Assembly (NCBI RefSeq): GCF_026126425.1
Contig: NZ_JAFMPW010000001.1
Coordinates: 186,001 to 250,000, forward strand
Reading direction: 5' to 3'
From: Muriicola sp. Z0-33
GTDB lineage: Bacteria; Bacteroidota; Bacteroidia; Flavobacteriales; Flavobacteriaceae
Length of the DNA: 64,000 nt
Positions 46,545 to 56,253 of the stretch are shown one piece after another. The notes below the pieces were generated by a model that did no database searches, was not told the DNA's origin, and worked only from the letters and a program-made list of their open reading frames with translations. Position 1 is the stretch's first letter. Every line of letters begins with the position of its first letter. A program made the translations under genes and the position numbers.

Positions 46545-47216
46545 ATGGGCAAATTATTCATTGTGCCGACACCAATAGGAAATTTAGAGGATATTACTTT
46601 CAGGGCAATCAGCACTCTTAAAAAGGTAGATCTGATCTTGGCCGAAGACACTCGTACCAGTGGAAAACTTCTAAAACATTATGAAATTGCCACTCCTATG
46701 CAAAGTCATCATATGCATAATGAGCATAAGACTATAGATGCCATAGTTAATAGATTAAAGCATGGAGAAACTATTGCATTGATTTCAGATGCCGGGACAC
46801 CCGCTATTTCGGACCCTGGTTTTTTGCTCACCAGATCGTGTATTGCTAATAATATTGATGTGGAGTGTTTACCCGGAGCTACCGCCTTTGTCCCGGCTCT
46901 CGTTAACAGCGGTTTGCCGAATGACAGATTTATCTTTGAAGGCTTTCTACCGTTAAAAAAAGGACGGCAAACCAGATTAAAACAACTTGCAGATGAAACC
47001 AGGACCATGGTTTTTTATGAATCTCCACATAAGCTGTTAAAGACCTTGTCTAATTTCATCGAATATTTTGGAGCGGATCGACCCATTTCTGTTTCAAGGG
47101 AGTTAACCAAAATGTATGAAGAAACGGTAAGAGGAACAGCTCAGGAAGTCTTGGAACGCTTTAAAACCAAGCCTCCAAAGGGTGAATTCGTGATTGTGGT
47201 AGGAGGAAAGAAGTAA
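46545..47216 (+). CDS. rsmI: 16S rRNA 2'-O-ribose C1402 methyltransferase
   Basis: 223 residues. Transfers a methyl group to the 2'-hydroxyl of C1402 in 16S rRNA, using the tetrapyrrole-methylase fold: LFIVPTPIGNLEDITFRA, LAEDTRTSGKLLKHYEI, ALISDAGTPAISDPG, CLPGATAFVPALVNSGL. It lacks the extra C-terminal domain of long forms. Its stop shares one base with the start of the next gene (TAATG). Confidence 0.95.
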   Translation: MGKLFIVPTPIGNLEDITFRAISTLKKVDLILAEDTRTSGKLLKHYEIATPMQSHHMHNEHKTIDAIVNRLKHGETIALISDAGTPAISDPGFLLTRSCIANNIDVECLPGATAFVPALVNSGLPNDRFIFEGFLPLKKGRQTRLKQLADETRTMVFYESPHKLLKTLSNFIEYFGADRPISVSRELTKMYEETVRGTAQEVLERFKTKPPKGEFVIVVGGKK

Positions 47217-47791
47217 TGAAAAAATTGCTTAAGGAAATTGAGAAATGTGAGGTGTGCAGCGCCCATTTACCCCTGGGGCCAAGACCTGTTGTGACCGCAC
47301 ATCCGGATGCCAGAATTGTAATTATCGGACAAGCGCCTGGCACGAAAGTTCATAATACAGGAGTGCCGTGGGATGATCCCAGTGGAAGGCAATTGCGCAA
47401 ATGGCTGGGGATAACTGATGAAACGTTTTACGACCCCAGTAAGATAGCATTGATGCCTATGGGGTTTTGTTATCCGGGGAAAGGAAAGTCCGGAGATTTG
47501 CCACCCCGCCGTGAATGCGCCCCTTTATGGCACAATGCCCTATTAGAAAAAATGCCTCAACTACGGTTAACCCTGGTTATTGGGATGTACGCACAGAAAT
47601 ATTATTTAAAAGGTCAGATTAAAAAGAACCTGACAGCAACAGTCCGTGCCTACCAGGAGTATTCTCCGGAATATTTCCCATTGCCACACCCCTCACCCAG
47701 GAATAGATTCTGGCTTTCAAAGCACCCCTGGTTCGAAAAAGAAGTGGTTCCAAAAGTTCAACAAAAGATTGCTGAACTCCTGGGAACCTGA
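47216..47791 (+). CDS. Uracil-DNA glycosylase family protein
   Basis: 191 residues, coupled to rsmI by a one-base overlap. Hallmarks: the N-terminal CEVCSAHLPLGPRPV, the active-site block VIIGQAPGTKVHNTGVPWDDPSGRQLRKWL (in pieces), ALMPMGFCYPG, and the C-terminal LPHPSPRNRFW that contacts the DNA minor groove. Members excise uracil or related bases. Subfamily (UdgX-like or others) cannot be fixed. It converges on the adenine deaminase gene. Confidence 0.87.
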   Translation: MKKLLKEIEKCEVCSAHLPLGPRPVVTAHPDARIVIIGQAPGTKVHNTGVPWDDPSGRQLRKWLGITDETFYDPSKIALMPMGFCYPGKGKSGDLPPRRECAPLWHNALLEKMPQLRLTLVIGMYAQKYYLKGQIKKNLTATVRAYQEYSPEYFPLPHPSPRNRFWLSKHPWFEKEVVPKVQQKIAELLGT

Positions 47792-47792
47792 A

Positions 47793-49415
47793 TTACCCTT
47801 GAAGATTTACAAAGTCAAATGTTTTCCCACTAAACAGGCCTTTATCGGATAGTTTTAGGTCCGGTATTACCAGAAGTCCCATAAAAGCAAGTGTCATAAA
47901 GGGAGCGGTCAGGGGACTTCCAAAAAATTTTGCCGTCGCATCCATTTCTTCGTAGGCCAGGGCGGTCTTCTCGCCATCCATTGCACTCATAATTCCGGCC
48001 ACGGGTAAGGCGAGGCATTTTTCTGTTGTTTTATCCACGGCACAGATTCCACCCTTGTTTTTAATAATAAGATTTACCGCACGACATATTTCTTCATCTG
48101 TGGTACCAATAGCAATTATATTATGCGAATCATGCGCTACAGAACTGGCAATGGCGCCTTTCTTCATGCCAAAATTTTTGATGAAACCAATAGCAGGGGA
48201 GCTTTCTTTATACCTGTTTACCACTGCAATCTTTAGAATGTCATTTTCTATGTTAGACACTAACTTTCCGTCTTTCACACAAGCGTAATCTAATTGTTCC
48301 CCGGTTATCAGCTCCCCGTCCATTGCAGTTATGGCCCGCACTTCTGGTGATGCCGCACTTTGATGGAAATCGGCAATCGTTTTCGGGGAGATATTAAAGT
48401 TATTGGGAGTTTCAAAAGGTACGGAATCAACTAAAGAGGTGTTATTTTCTGCTACCAGCTTACCGTTTATATAGGTTTGTACAACATTAAAATCCTTTAA
48501 GTCCTCGACGAGAATAAAATCTGCTGCATCTCCTTGTTTTAAAAGCCCAACATCCATTTTATAATGAACTACGGGATTAATGCAAGCTGCCTGAAGCACT
48601 TCAAAAATATTAATACCCTTGGCCACTGCTCTGGCGCATAGTTGATTAATATGACCCAACATCAAATCGTCCGGATGTTTATCATCTGAACAGAACATCA
48701 TGTTTGGAGCGTTTTCGGGTAAAAGAGCTATAAGGGCTTCAAAATTTTTGGCAGCACTACCTTCCCTGATAATTACTTTCATTCCCAGCGCCAGTTTTTC
48801 TTTGGCCTCTTCATAACTAACACACTCATGATCTGTGGAAATACCCGCTTCAATATATTTTCTTGCCTCCGCGCCTCTAAGTCCGGGAGAATGACCATCT
48901 ACGGGTTTACCGATTTTTTTGGCGGCACTGATTTTTTTGAGCACCTCAGGATCTTCATTAAGCACCCCGGGATAGTTCATCATTTCCGCCAGGAAATAGA
49001 TATCCTCAGAAGCCAGTAGTTTGCTTATCTCCTCTGAGTTTATCCTTGCCCCGGAAGTCTCAAAATTCGTAGCCGGTACACAGGAAGGGGCGCCAAAATG
49101 AAATTTAAGGGGAACTTTTTTCCCATTTTCTATCATGAATCTTACCCCCTCTACCCCCAGGACATTTGCTATTTCGTGCGGATCTGATACTGTTGCTATA
49201 GTGCCATGACAAACAGCCAAACGAGCAAATTCTGATGGCACCAGCATTGCACTTTCAATGTGAATATGGGCATCAATAAATCCGGGCAGAATATAATTTG
49301 TTGAGTTGTTCGCTTTTTTGGTCAGGGACAAAATTTTACCCTCGGAGATAGTAATTTCACCAGGATAAATATTCCTGGCCGGGATGTCTACAATTTGCCC
49401 CTCAATTTTTTTCAT
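47793..49415 (-). CDS. ade: Adenine deaminase
   Basis: 540 residues. Converts adenine to hypoxanthine and ammonia. The N-terminal metal motif is [68 protein letters not shown] and the C-terminal [18 protein letters not shown] follow in the usual order. The start codon lies immediately after the stop of the AhpD-like gene. Confidence 0.95.
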   Translation of the reverse strand: MKKIEGQIVDIPARNIYPGEITISEGKILSLTKKANNSTNYILPGFIDAHIHIESAMLVPSEFARLAVCHGTIATVSDPHEIANVLGVEGVRFMIENGKKVPLKFHFGAPSCVPATNFETSGARINSEEISKLLASEDIYFLAEMMNYPGVLNEDPEVLKKISAAKKIGKPVDGHSPGLRGAEARKYIEAGISTDHECVSYEEAKEKLALGMKVIIREGSAAKNFEALIALLPENAPNMMFCSDDKHPDDLMLGHINQLCARAVAKGINIFEVLQAACINPVVHYKMDVGLLKQGDAADFILVEDLKDFNVVQTYINGKLVAENNTSLVDSVPFETPNNFNISPKTIADFHQSAASPEVRAITAMDGELITGEQLDYACVKDGKLVSNIENDILKIAVVNRYKESSPAIGFIKNFGMKKGAIASSVAHDSHNIIAIGTTDEEICRAVNLIIKNKGGICAVDKTTEKCLALPVAGIMSAMDGEKTALAYEEMDATAKFFGSPLTAPFMTLAFMGLLVIPDLKLSDKGLFSGKTFDFVNLQG

Positions 49416-50006
49416 CTACCGATGTTTTCCGGTTTCCCATCCATGTTTTCCAAGATATTGTTCTCCGCTCTCCACAGCACCATCTTCAATGCTTGTGCCC
49501 ATAGAATCGTTCCATCTGTTTAAATAGCCAAATAATGATATTACCCCAAGCATTTCTACAACTTCTCCTTCATTCCAATGCTCGTATAATCTGGATTTGA
49601 TCTCCTCATTTACTGAGTTAGGAACCTGAGAAGCAAGCAGTGAAAAGTCTAGAGCAGCCCGTTCGGCTTCCGAAAATGCAGGGTGGGTTCGGTATTCCCA
49701 GATATTATCCAATTGTTCCTGTTCAGCACCATAGCGTTCTGCAGCTCTGATAGCATGTGCCTGGCAATATCGGCATCCGGTTGCATTACTACTCACCCAG
49801 GCGATCATTCGCTTAAGAGCAGAGGTTACGCGCCCCTCATTGGCCATCACGGCCTTATTCAGGTTAATAAAAGCTTTCGAAATGGCAGGCCTGTGTTGCA
49901 TGGTTAAAACAGAATTGGGACAGAAGCCAAGGGTTTCATTGAAAAACTCCGCGAGTTTTTTAGTTTCTGAATCGTGGTTGGGGTCAAGGGGTTCAACTAA
50001 GGGCAT
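49416..50006 (-). CDS. AhpD-like carboxymuconolactone decarboxylase family protein
   Basis: 196 residues. The CxxC of alkylhydroperoxidase-type proteins is present in GCRYCQAHAIRAAERYG, with the proximal His two residues on; the preceding MIAWVSSNAT and the EAERAALDFSLLAS block are typical. Members reduce peroxides or act as decarboxylases. It is immediately upstream of ade with no gap, an unusual pair. Confidence 0.87.
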   Translation of the reverse strand: MPLVEPLDPNHDSETKKLAEFFNETLGFCPNSVLTMQHRPAISKAFINLNKAVMANEGRVTSALKRMIAWVSSNATGCRYCQAHAIRAAERYGAEQEQLDNIWEYRTHPAFSEAERAALDFSLLASQVPNSVNEEIKSRLYEHWNEGEVVEMLGVISLFGYLNRWNDSMGTSIEDGAVESGEQYLGKHGWETGKHR

Positions 50007-50154
50007 ATTGCTTTAATTTAATTGTATTTTTAAGAAGTAGAAATTGAAAATTCACAGATTTCAAATTAATCAAAATAAATAGCTGAATTGATCCTGCGGT
50101 TTGGCCGGATCTCATTAAATTCACCAAATTATTTTTTACAAGAAACGAAAAATT

Positions 50155-50583
50155 ATGGGCACAACAAATCATATCAGCACCAAATGGCTAGGGAATATGG
50201 CCTTCGAAAGCAACAACCCTTCCGGACTTAGTTTAACTATAGATGCTGGTCCTGAGGATGGTGGAGAAGGCAAGGGATTACGGCCCAAAGCCTTAATGTT
50301 ATCCAGCTTGGCGGGCTGTTCAGGCTTAGATGTTGCCGCCCTAATCCGTAAAATGAAACTTGAGGTAGAAGAATTTACCATTGAGACCATAGGTCATCTT
50401 ACCGATGAGCACCCAAAATATTACAAAGGGGTGACTATCGAGTATCATTTTCACGGGAAGCAACTTAAAGAAGAGAGGTTACAGCGAGCAGTAGATCTGT
50501 CTATTGAAAAATACTGCGGGGTAACGGAAATGTTCAGAGGTTTTGCTGAGTTAGAAATTAAGACCTTCTTTCATAAGCGGTAA
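50155..50583 (+). CDS. OsmC family protein
   Basis: 142 residues. The OsmC fold reduces organic peroxides with two cysteines: one in LSSLAGCSGLDVAAL, the second in EKYCGVTEM. LRPKALML before the first and KGVTIEYHFHGK in the middle are usual. It diverges from the AhpD-like gene across 148 bases, so both peroxide-related genes may share control. Confidence 0.9.
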   Translation: MGTTNHISTKWLGNMAFESNNPSGLSLTIDAGPEDGGEGKGLRPKALMLSSLAGCSGLDVAALIRKMKLEVEEFTIETIGHLTDEHPKYYKGVTIEYHFHGKQLKEERLQRAVDLSIEKYCGVTEMFRGFAELEIKTFFHKR

Positions 50584-50662
50584 CCTGTCAAAAGGTCTGG
50601 CAGGCGCACTGCGATGAAATTGCAGGGAAAAACCATTTATTTAAACTTTCTAGTAGTTATCA

Positions 50663-52351
50663 ATGCATTGGACACTTAAACCTAAACCAGATAAGAGCCA
50701 GGTTACGGCATTAGCCAGTACCCTGAAGGTAGATTATCTGGTTGCCCAATTGCTACTTCAAAGGGGGATTGATGATTACAATAAGGCCAGGGAGTTTTTT
50801 AGACCACAACTTTCAGACCTTCATGATCCTTTTCTGATGAAAGACATGGAAGTTGCTGTATCAAGGATAGAGACGGCCATTGCCAATAGCGAAAATATTT
50901 TGGTATACGGGGATTATGACGTGGACGGCACTACGGCCGTGGCCCTGCTTTCTTCATATTTATTGGAAAGTTATCCAAACATCGCTACCTACATCCCGGA
51001 CAGGTATACCGAGGGGTACGGGGTATCACGGCAGGGAATAGATTTTGCTGAGGACAATGGATTCTCCCTTATTATAGCGTTAGATTGTGGTGTAAAGGCC
51101 TTGGATAAAGTAACTTATGCCAAGGAGAAAGGGATAGACTTTATAATTTGTGACCATCACCGCCCAGGCGATAAATTACCAGAAGCAGTTGCCATTCTGG
51201 ACCCCAAAAGAGAGGACTGTACTTATCCTTATGATGAGCTCTGTGGTTGCGGAGTTGGATTTAAGCTAATACAGGCTCTGGCTAGCAAAAAAGGTAAAGG
51301 AATACAAGAGCTTCTTCCTTATATGGATTTGGTGGCCACAGCTATCGGGGCAGACATTGTTCCAATTACAGGAGAGAACAGAGTGTTGGCCTATTATGGG
51401 TTGAAAAGATTCAATACACAACCCAGGATTGGTTTTAAGGCAATTATTAATCAAATCAAGAAGAGCGCACTTAGTATAACCGATGTTGTTTTTATCATTG
51501 CCCCCCGGATCAATGCAGCAGGAAGAATGAAACACGGTCAGCACGCGGTAAATCTGCTTACAGCTACGGACTTAAATCAGGCAGAGCTTATAGCTGCAGA
51601 TATTGAGCAATACAATACAGATCGTAAAGGGCTCGATAAAGTAATTACTCATGAAGCCCTGGAACAGATACAAAAAAACAGGGAAGAAAATAATTTCACA
51701 TCTGTGGTTTATAAAGATAGCTGGCACAAAGGAGTAATCGGAATAGTAGCTTCCAGATTAACAGAGACCTATTACAGACCTACCCTGGTATTTACCAAAA
51801 GTGGCGATAAGCTGGCGGCCTCAGCACGCTCCGTAAAAGGCTTTGATGTATATAATGCACTCCAGGGCTGTTCCGAACATATTGAACAGTTTGGGGGGCA
51901 TAAATATGCCGCCGGGCTCACATTATTGGAAGAAAAATACAATGCTTTTAAAAGCAATTTTGAAAAAGTAGTCGCCGAAACCATAGATCCGGCACTAATG
52001 ACACCAGAACTACTTATAGATGCTCGTATTAATTTGGAGGATATTAGCCCGAAATTGTACAGGATTATTGGTCAATTTGCCCCATTTGGCCCCGGTAATA
52101 TGGCGCCGGTTTTCATGGCAGAGGACCTTAGAGATTCTGGATACGCAAGAGGAGTGGGAGAAGAAAACAAGCATCTGAAATCAGCTGTTTTTCAAAATGG
52201 GGGAAGACCAATCAATACCATAGGATTTAATTTAGGGAACAAATTAGCCACTGTAAGGAGTGGAAAACCCTTTGCTGCCGTCTTTACTATTGAAGAAAAC
52301 GAGTGGCAAGGAACAAAAAGCCTGCAGCTTAAGTTGAAAGATTTGAGATAG
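50663..52351 (+). CDS. recJ: Single-stranded-DNA-specific exonuclease RecJ
   Basis: 562 residues. RecJ degrades single-stranded DNA 5'-3' in recombination and repair. The DHH motifs are all there: DYDVDGT (84-90), DCGV (141-144), DHH (164-166), CGCGVGFKL, and the DHHA1 part PRINAAGRM with SARSVKGFDV and HIEQFGGHKYAAGLTL. The C-terminal OB-like domain follows. Confidence 0.97.
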   Translation: MHWTLKPKPDKSQVTALASTLKVDYLVAQLLLQRGIDDYNKAREFFRPQLSDLHDPFLMKDMEVAVSRIETAIANSENILVYGDYDVDGTTAVALLSSYLLESYPNIATYIPDRYTEGYGVSRQGIDFAEDNGFSLIIALDCGVKALDKVTYAKEKGIDFIICDHHRPGDKLPEAVAILDPKREDCTYPYDELCGCGVGFKLIQALASKKGKGIQELLPYMDLVATAIGADIVPITGENRVLAYYGLKRFNTQPRIGFKAIINQIKKSALSITDVVFIIAPRINAAGRMKHGQHAVNLLTATDLNQAELIAADIEQYNTDRKGLDKVITHEALEQIQKNREENNFTSVVYKDSWHKGVIGIVASRLTETYYRPTLVFTKSGDKLAASARSVKGFDVYNALQGCSEHIEQFGGHKYAAGLTLLEEKYNAFKSNFEKVVAETIDPALMTPELLIDARINLEDISPKLYRIIGQFAPFGPGNMAPVFMAEDLRDSGYARGVGEENKHLKSAVFQNGGRPINTIGFNLGNKLATVRSGKPFAAVFTIEENEWQGTKSLQLKLKDLR

Positions 52352-52415
52352 TATAGCGGAGAACAAATTATACCAATTTTATTATTTAGAATGATTATAA
52401 ATAATAAATTTACTG

Positions 52416-52423
52416 TATATTTG
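52416..52423 (+). promoter_or_regulatory. -7 element before the DUF6686-type gene
   Basis: TATATTTG matches TAnnTTTG exactly, 20 bases before the ATG at 52443; no clear -33. Confidence 0.45.
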
Positions 52424-52442
52424 ATTATCTCTATGTTAGTAT

Positions 52443-52787
52443 ATGCAAGATATTCATCCTATTTATTACAATAAGTTTGGTATTACATTCCAATGGAAAA
52501 CCAGTACCGGGAGAGATGTGTCTAAAATTCAGATGGTTTTCAGGGATACAGGATTCCTGCTTACAGAAGACGAATTGAAAAAGTTTTCACAATGCATCAA
52601 AAACAGTTTGGATAACTCTTATTCATGCCTGGATTGTACTGATAGTGATACTTGCAGGGGGCTGCTTTTAGACACACCTGCAGATCAGGTATCTTTAGTG
52701 ATGAGTAAGAAAGAATTGCTTGAAATAAAAGATTTGGTGGCAGGGACATTGTTTGAATTGAGTTTATCCAGGATACTAGATCTTTAA
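52443..52787 (+). CDS. DUF6686-type protein with a Cys cluster
   Basis: 114 residues, soluble. A cysteine cluster (FSQCIKNSL, then SCLDCTDSDTCRG) in the middle could bind a metal ion. The rest is YNKFGITFQWKTSTGR at the start and a Leu-rich end. I associate the pattern with DUF6686 of flavobacteria. Converges on lpxH with an 8-base gap. Confidence 0.75.
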   Translation: MQDIHPIYYNKFGITFQWKTSTGRDVSKIQMVFRDTGFLLTEDELKKFSQCIKNSLDNSYSCLDCTDSDTCRGLLLDTPADQVSLVMSKKELLEIKDLVAGTLFELSLSRILDL

Positions 52788-52795
52788 AAACAGAC

Positions 52796-53557
52796 TCAAT
52801 ACTTCTCTAAACTGAGCGCACTGCCATCGAAGACAGCATATGTGTAGTATGAAATCCAATCTCCTAAATTGACATATTTCGAATGCTGTTCCAGGGCAAT
52901 TTCCAGAGGGAGGTGTCTGTGTCCAAAGACAAAATAATCATAATGCTTGGTATCTAATTTACGCCTTGCATATTGTACTAACCATTCCTTGTCTTCTCCA
53001 AGAAACTTTATGTCTTCATCACCGGAAATAAGCTTATTTTTTACAGAAAAATACTGGGCTAATTTTACACCCCAATCCGGGTGCAGCCATCTGTAAAACC
53101 ATTTAGCAACAGGATTAGTAAATACCTTTTTCATGCGTTTATAGCCCTTATCTCCGGGCCCCAGCCCATCACCATGCCCAATAAAGAACGAAGCATCATT
53201 GAGTTTAAATTGTTGAGGCTTGTGAAATACAGGGATGTTAAGTTCTTCCTCGAAGTAGCCGTTCATCCATAAATCATGGTTGCCAACAAAATAATACACC
53301 GGGATGCCAGAATCTGTAATTTCTGCCAGTTTACCTAAAGTTCTGGTAAAACCCTTTGGGACTACCGTTTTGTATTCCATCCAGAAATCAAAAAGATCTC
53401 CGACCAAGAAAATAGCAGCGGCATCCTGCTTTATATGGTCTAACCAACTTACGAATTTCATTTCACGGGGCCTGCTTTGCTCCTGATTAGGAGCACCCAA
53501 ATGATTGTCGCTGGCGAAATAGACCTTTTTACCCGCCGGAATAGTAATACTTTTCAT
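52796..53557 (-). CDS. lpxH: UDP-2,3-diacylglucosamine diphosphatase
   Basis: 253 residues. Metallophosphoesterase that makes lipid X in lipid A synthesis. Motifs: FASDNHLGAP (the usual SDLH is SDNH), LVGDLFDFWMEY, FVGNHDLWM, GHGDGLGPGD, and FGHRHLPLEIAL. The Asn in SDNH is common in this phylum. It ends a series of six minus-strand genes starting at 58099. Confidence 0.9.
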   Translation of the reverse strand: MKSITIPAGKKVYFASDNHLGAPNQEQSRPREMKFVSWLDHIKQDAAAIFLVGDLFDFWMEYKTVVPKGFTRTLGKLAEITDSGIPVYYFVGNHDLWMNGYFEEELNIPVFHKPQQFKLNDASFFIGHGDGLGPGDKGYKRMKKVFTNPVAKWFYRWLHPDWGVKLAQYFSVKNKLISGDEDIKFLGEDKEWLVQYARRKLDTKHYDYFVFGHRHLPLEIALEQHSKYVNLGDWISYYTYAVFDGSALSLEKY

Positions 53558-53603
53558 TTAAATGTAAAGATAAGCAAAGTGCCTTTATAGCTCCCGGGCA
53601 ATT

Positions 53604-54053
53604 TTAGTTGTCAGCAGCATGCCATTCTGCATAAGCGGTTTCTGTTTCTCTTAACTTTAGTGAATGAAGCTGGATATTCTGGGGTAACCGGGCACTGATC
53701 TTAGCCGCAAAATCTATGACCATATTTTCGCTTGTTGGCTGATAATTGGCAAGAATAACTTTATGACCCCTGTCTTGCAGTTCCTTTGCCAATTCTATAT
53801 GTGGAGTATTTTTGTTGAATACGGTGGCGTGGTCAAAAGGGTCTACCACTTCCTCTTTGACAATCTTTTTCAGATCTCCGAAATCTATGACCATTCCTAG
53901 TTTGACATCGTCACTATCTTTAATGGGAACCCCAATTACGGTAACTGAAAGTTTGTAACTGTGGCCATGTACATTTCTGCATTTTCCATCATATCCATAT
54001 AAGGCATGCCCTGTTTCGAAGGTAAATTGTTTCGTGATTCTTATGATGTCCAT
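53604..54053 (-). CDS. queD: 6-carboxytetrahydropterin synthase
   Basis: 149 residues. Converts dihydroneopterin triphosphate to 6-carboxytetrahydropterin in queuosine synthesis. FETGHALYGYDGKCRNVHGHSYKL holds the zinc histidines and catalytic Cys; DFGDLKKIV and the DHATVFN and PTSENMVIDFA blocks are present. 46 bases before lpxH on the same strand. Confidence 0.94.
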   Translation of the reverse strand: MDIIRITKQFTFETGHALYGYDGKCRNVHGHSYKLSVTVIGVPIKDSDDVKLGMVIDFGDLKKIVKEEVVDPFDHATVFNKNTPHIELAKELQDRGHKVILANYQPTSENMVIDFAAKISARLPQNIQLHSLKLRETETAYAEWHAADN

Positions 54054-54123
54054 ATATCAATTTAGAGTTAGATGTAGGGTTTCTTCAAATGCAATTTCTA
54101 ATTAATCATGAGGTTAAAATTAA

Positions 54124-55338
54124 CTACTCCTGGAGCCTTAACAAAGGTTGTGTCCATGCCATTTCATGGGCTATATTTTCAATAGGATTATCATGGAGCT
54201 TTGATGAGGTAATTTTGCACCTTACAAATTCTATGTCGTTTGTCAATTCAAAGTTGGCATTTATACCTGACACAGATTTTAATACACTGGTCTTTGAGTT
54301 GCCCTTTTTCAACCCAATAAAGTCTATTGAGTAGCTAATGCCGGGTTCACCGGCCACCTGTATAGAAAGGATATTATTCTCAAATTTTAATGTATTTAGG
54401 GTAATGCCTGTACTTGCATAGAATTTCCCTTCTTCCATCGCGTTGATTAAAGAAGCTGCCGAGAGGGTATCTGCCTGTACCATAACCCAACCCCTTCCCG
54501 CATTGCTCCATTTCTTGCCTTTCTTGTGATAATGGTGAGAATCGTCCGTTGCCAAACCATACATTATGGGTTTCTTTTTTTCAATATAGGAAATGTTAAT
54601 CAGGTCCCACATTTCCTCTGTTGAAATGTGCGTAGAATCCCCCATATTGTGTACCATGGGATGCCCATTATATACTTCAAAAAAACGCTCCCCTTCAAGG
54701 GAATACATATCTTCCAGGCTTATGCTATAAAAGAAGTTAGGATGATTTATATGTGGAAGTATCGGGACACCAGTCCTTTTGCTCTGGTCAATCACCTGGT
54801 CCAAATTGTTTTGCAGGACCTCGGATACACTATTTCCTCCCTGGGGATCAATTCTCTCCTGAATATTGGTAGCATTCATATGTAAGTGCTTGTCCTCATA
54901 TTTGTCTGTAATCTCTTCAGCCTGAATGACCAAAAATTTATCTTTCTCTTCGGTCAAATCCCGATATTCCTGGTATGTTTTTAGTTTCACATAAGTTTGT
55001 CCGGATTCAATTTTATAGTTCACCCAATCCAAACCATAGGTAGCTAAATATGCGTTAAAGGCATTTTGGTAAACAGAATCAGCAGGTATTGCTTTCCACT
55101 TCTCACCTTCAGCCAGGGTATTGTGGTCTGATAAGGAGACAAATTGATATCCTCGAGTTTTGTACCAGTCAAGGATTACCTCTGGGAATTCATCACCATC
55201 GCTCCAATATGAATGGGTATGCAGATTTCCCTTATACCATTGTTTTTTCGGAATTATATCTGGAACGGTATTATTATTCCTGCAACTACTTGCTCCGGCA
55301 AGGATCAAAAGAGCGATAAGAATTTTTATTTTGTCCAC
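54124..55338 (-). CDS. PHP-domain lipoprotein phosphoesterase
   Basis: 404 residues. Signal peptide and lipobox Cys (LAGASSCRNN). The PHP metallo-phosphoesterase motifs are WYKGNLHTHSYWSDGDEFPE, FVSLSDHNTLAEGE, VIQAEEITDKYED, PHINHPNFFYS and YGLATDDSHHYHK. Exported, lipid-anchored phosphoesterase of unknown substrate. Its start is 7 bases after the 37-aa frame at 55346. Confidence 0.88.
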   Translation of the reverse strand: MDKIKILIALLILAGASSCRNNNTVPDIIPKKQWYKGNLHTHSYWSDGDEFPEVILDWYKTRGYQFVSLSDHNTLAEGEKWKAIPADSVYQNAFNAYLATYGLDWVNYKIESGQTYVKLKTYQEYRDLTEEKDKFLVIQAEEITDKYEDKHLHMNATNIQERIDPQGGNSVSEVLQNNLDQVIDQSKRTGVPILPHINHPNFFYSISLEDMYSLEGERFFEVYNGHPMVHNMGDSTHISTEEMWDLINISYIEKKKPIMYGLATDDSHHYHKKGKKWSNAGRGWVMVQADTLSAASLINAMEEGKFYASTGITLNTLKFENNILSIQVAGEPGISYSIDFIGLKKGNSKTSVLKSVSGINANFELTNDIEFVRCKITSSKLHDNPIENIAHEMAWTQPLLRLQE

Positions 55339-55345
55339 CAGGCTT

Positions 55346-55459
55346 TTATCTTTTAAATTTTCTTTTTGAGCGTATCCGGTTAACTACATATACTACTACC
55401 ACAAAAAGTGCTAGTAGCGGAAATACCATATCCCCATTTAGATAGTCTATAATATTCAT
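55346..55459 (-). CDS. Tiny membrane protein (37 aa) in an operon
   Basis: Not in long-ORF size range, but the frame from the ATG at 55459 codes for a single hydrophobic helix (MVFPLLALFVVVVYVVNRI) between MNIIDYLNGD and a basic tail (RSKRKFKR). It fits exactly between the enoyl-CoA hydratase stop (5 bases before) and the PHP gene start (7 bases after), leaving no unused DNA, which is strong support for translation. Function unknown. Confidence 0.6.
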   Translation of the reverse strand: MNIIDYLNGDMVFPLLALFVVVVYVVNRIRSKRKFKR

Positions 55460-55464
55460 TCCAA

Positions 55465-56232
55465 TTACTTTTTAAATTTTTCCAGGGCCTTTTTGGTCTT
55501 GGGAGACAGTGCTAGCATGCCAGACATTTCGGCTCGCTTCGTAAGCAGACTATCCCAATGTTCTGTGCCTTCCCACAATACTTTTTTTGTTTTCACCAGG
55601 GCTTCCGGATTGTAAGAGGCCAATTTTTCCGTGAAATAGAACAATTCTTTATCCATGGTCTTGATATCGTCATAAACCTGGGAAAAAAGCCCCTTTTCTT
55701 TAGCCCAATATGCATTTTTCCAACTTGTTGGCGCAAAGGCCAATTCGGAAAGGGCCGCTTTACCCATTTTGCGTTCTACTGCTGGCGCAATTACCAGGGG
55801 AGCTATTCCTACAGCAATTTCCGAAAGTTTAATAGCAGCAGCTTCCGTTGCAAAAACATAATCGCAAGCGGCAATTAATCCAACTCCCCCACCTACAGAT
55901 TTCCCTTGAACTCTTGCAATTACTGGCTGGCGGCATTTGCGAATAGCATTGATCAGATTCGCGAAGCCACTAAAGAACTTTTTCCCTTGTTCAGGAGTAG
56001 CAATTGCAACTAATTCTTCAAAAGAAGCTCCGGCGCAGAATGCCCTGTCTCCCTCAGACTTTAGAACTATCAGATGTACTTTTTCATTATCCGAAAGCAT
56101 TGTTATTTCCTTTGTCAGCCTTTCTAACAATTCCGATACAAAAGAATTACTTGCCGGATGACCAAATTCCACAGTTGCAATACCCCCGTCTATTTTTGTA
56201 TAAAGACTTCCATTTTGCCTGTCGGTGACCAT
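55465..56232 (-). CDS. Enoyl-CoA hydratase/isomerase family protein
   Basis: 255 residues of the crotonase fold. The oxyanion-hole elements are GDRAFCAGASFEEL and ARVQGKSVGGGVGLIAACDYVFA; the catalytic Glu position in the latter is followed by LSEIAVGIAP. It hydrates or isomerises a CoA thioester; which one is unknown. Same strand as MATE (21-base gap). Confidence 0.92.
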   Translation of the reverse strand: MVTDRQNGSLYTKIDGGIATVEFGHPASNSFVSELLERLTKEITMLSDNEKVHLIVLKSEGDRAFCAGASFEELVAIATPEQGKKFFSGFANLINAIRKCRQPVIARVQGKSVGGGVGLIAACDYVFATEAAAIKLSEIAVGIAPLVIAPAVERKMGKAALSELAFAPTSWKNAYWAKEKGLFSQVYDDIKTMDKELFYFTEKLASYNPEALVKTKKVLWEGTEHWDSLLTKRAEMSGMLALSPKTKKALEKFKK

Positions 56233-56253
56233 ACTACGCTATTTTTATCAAAA

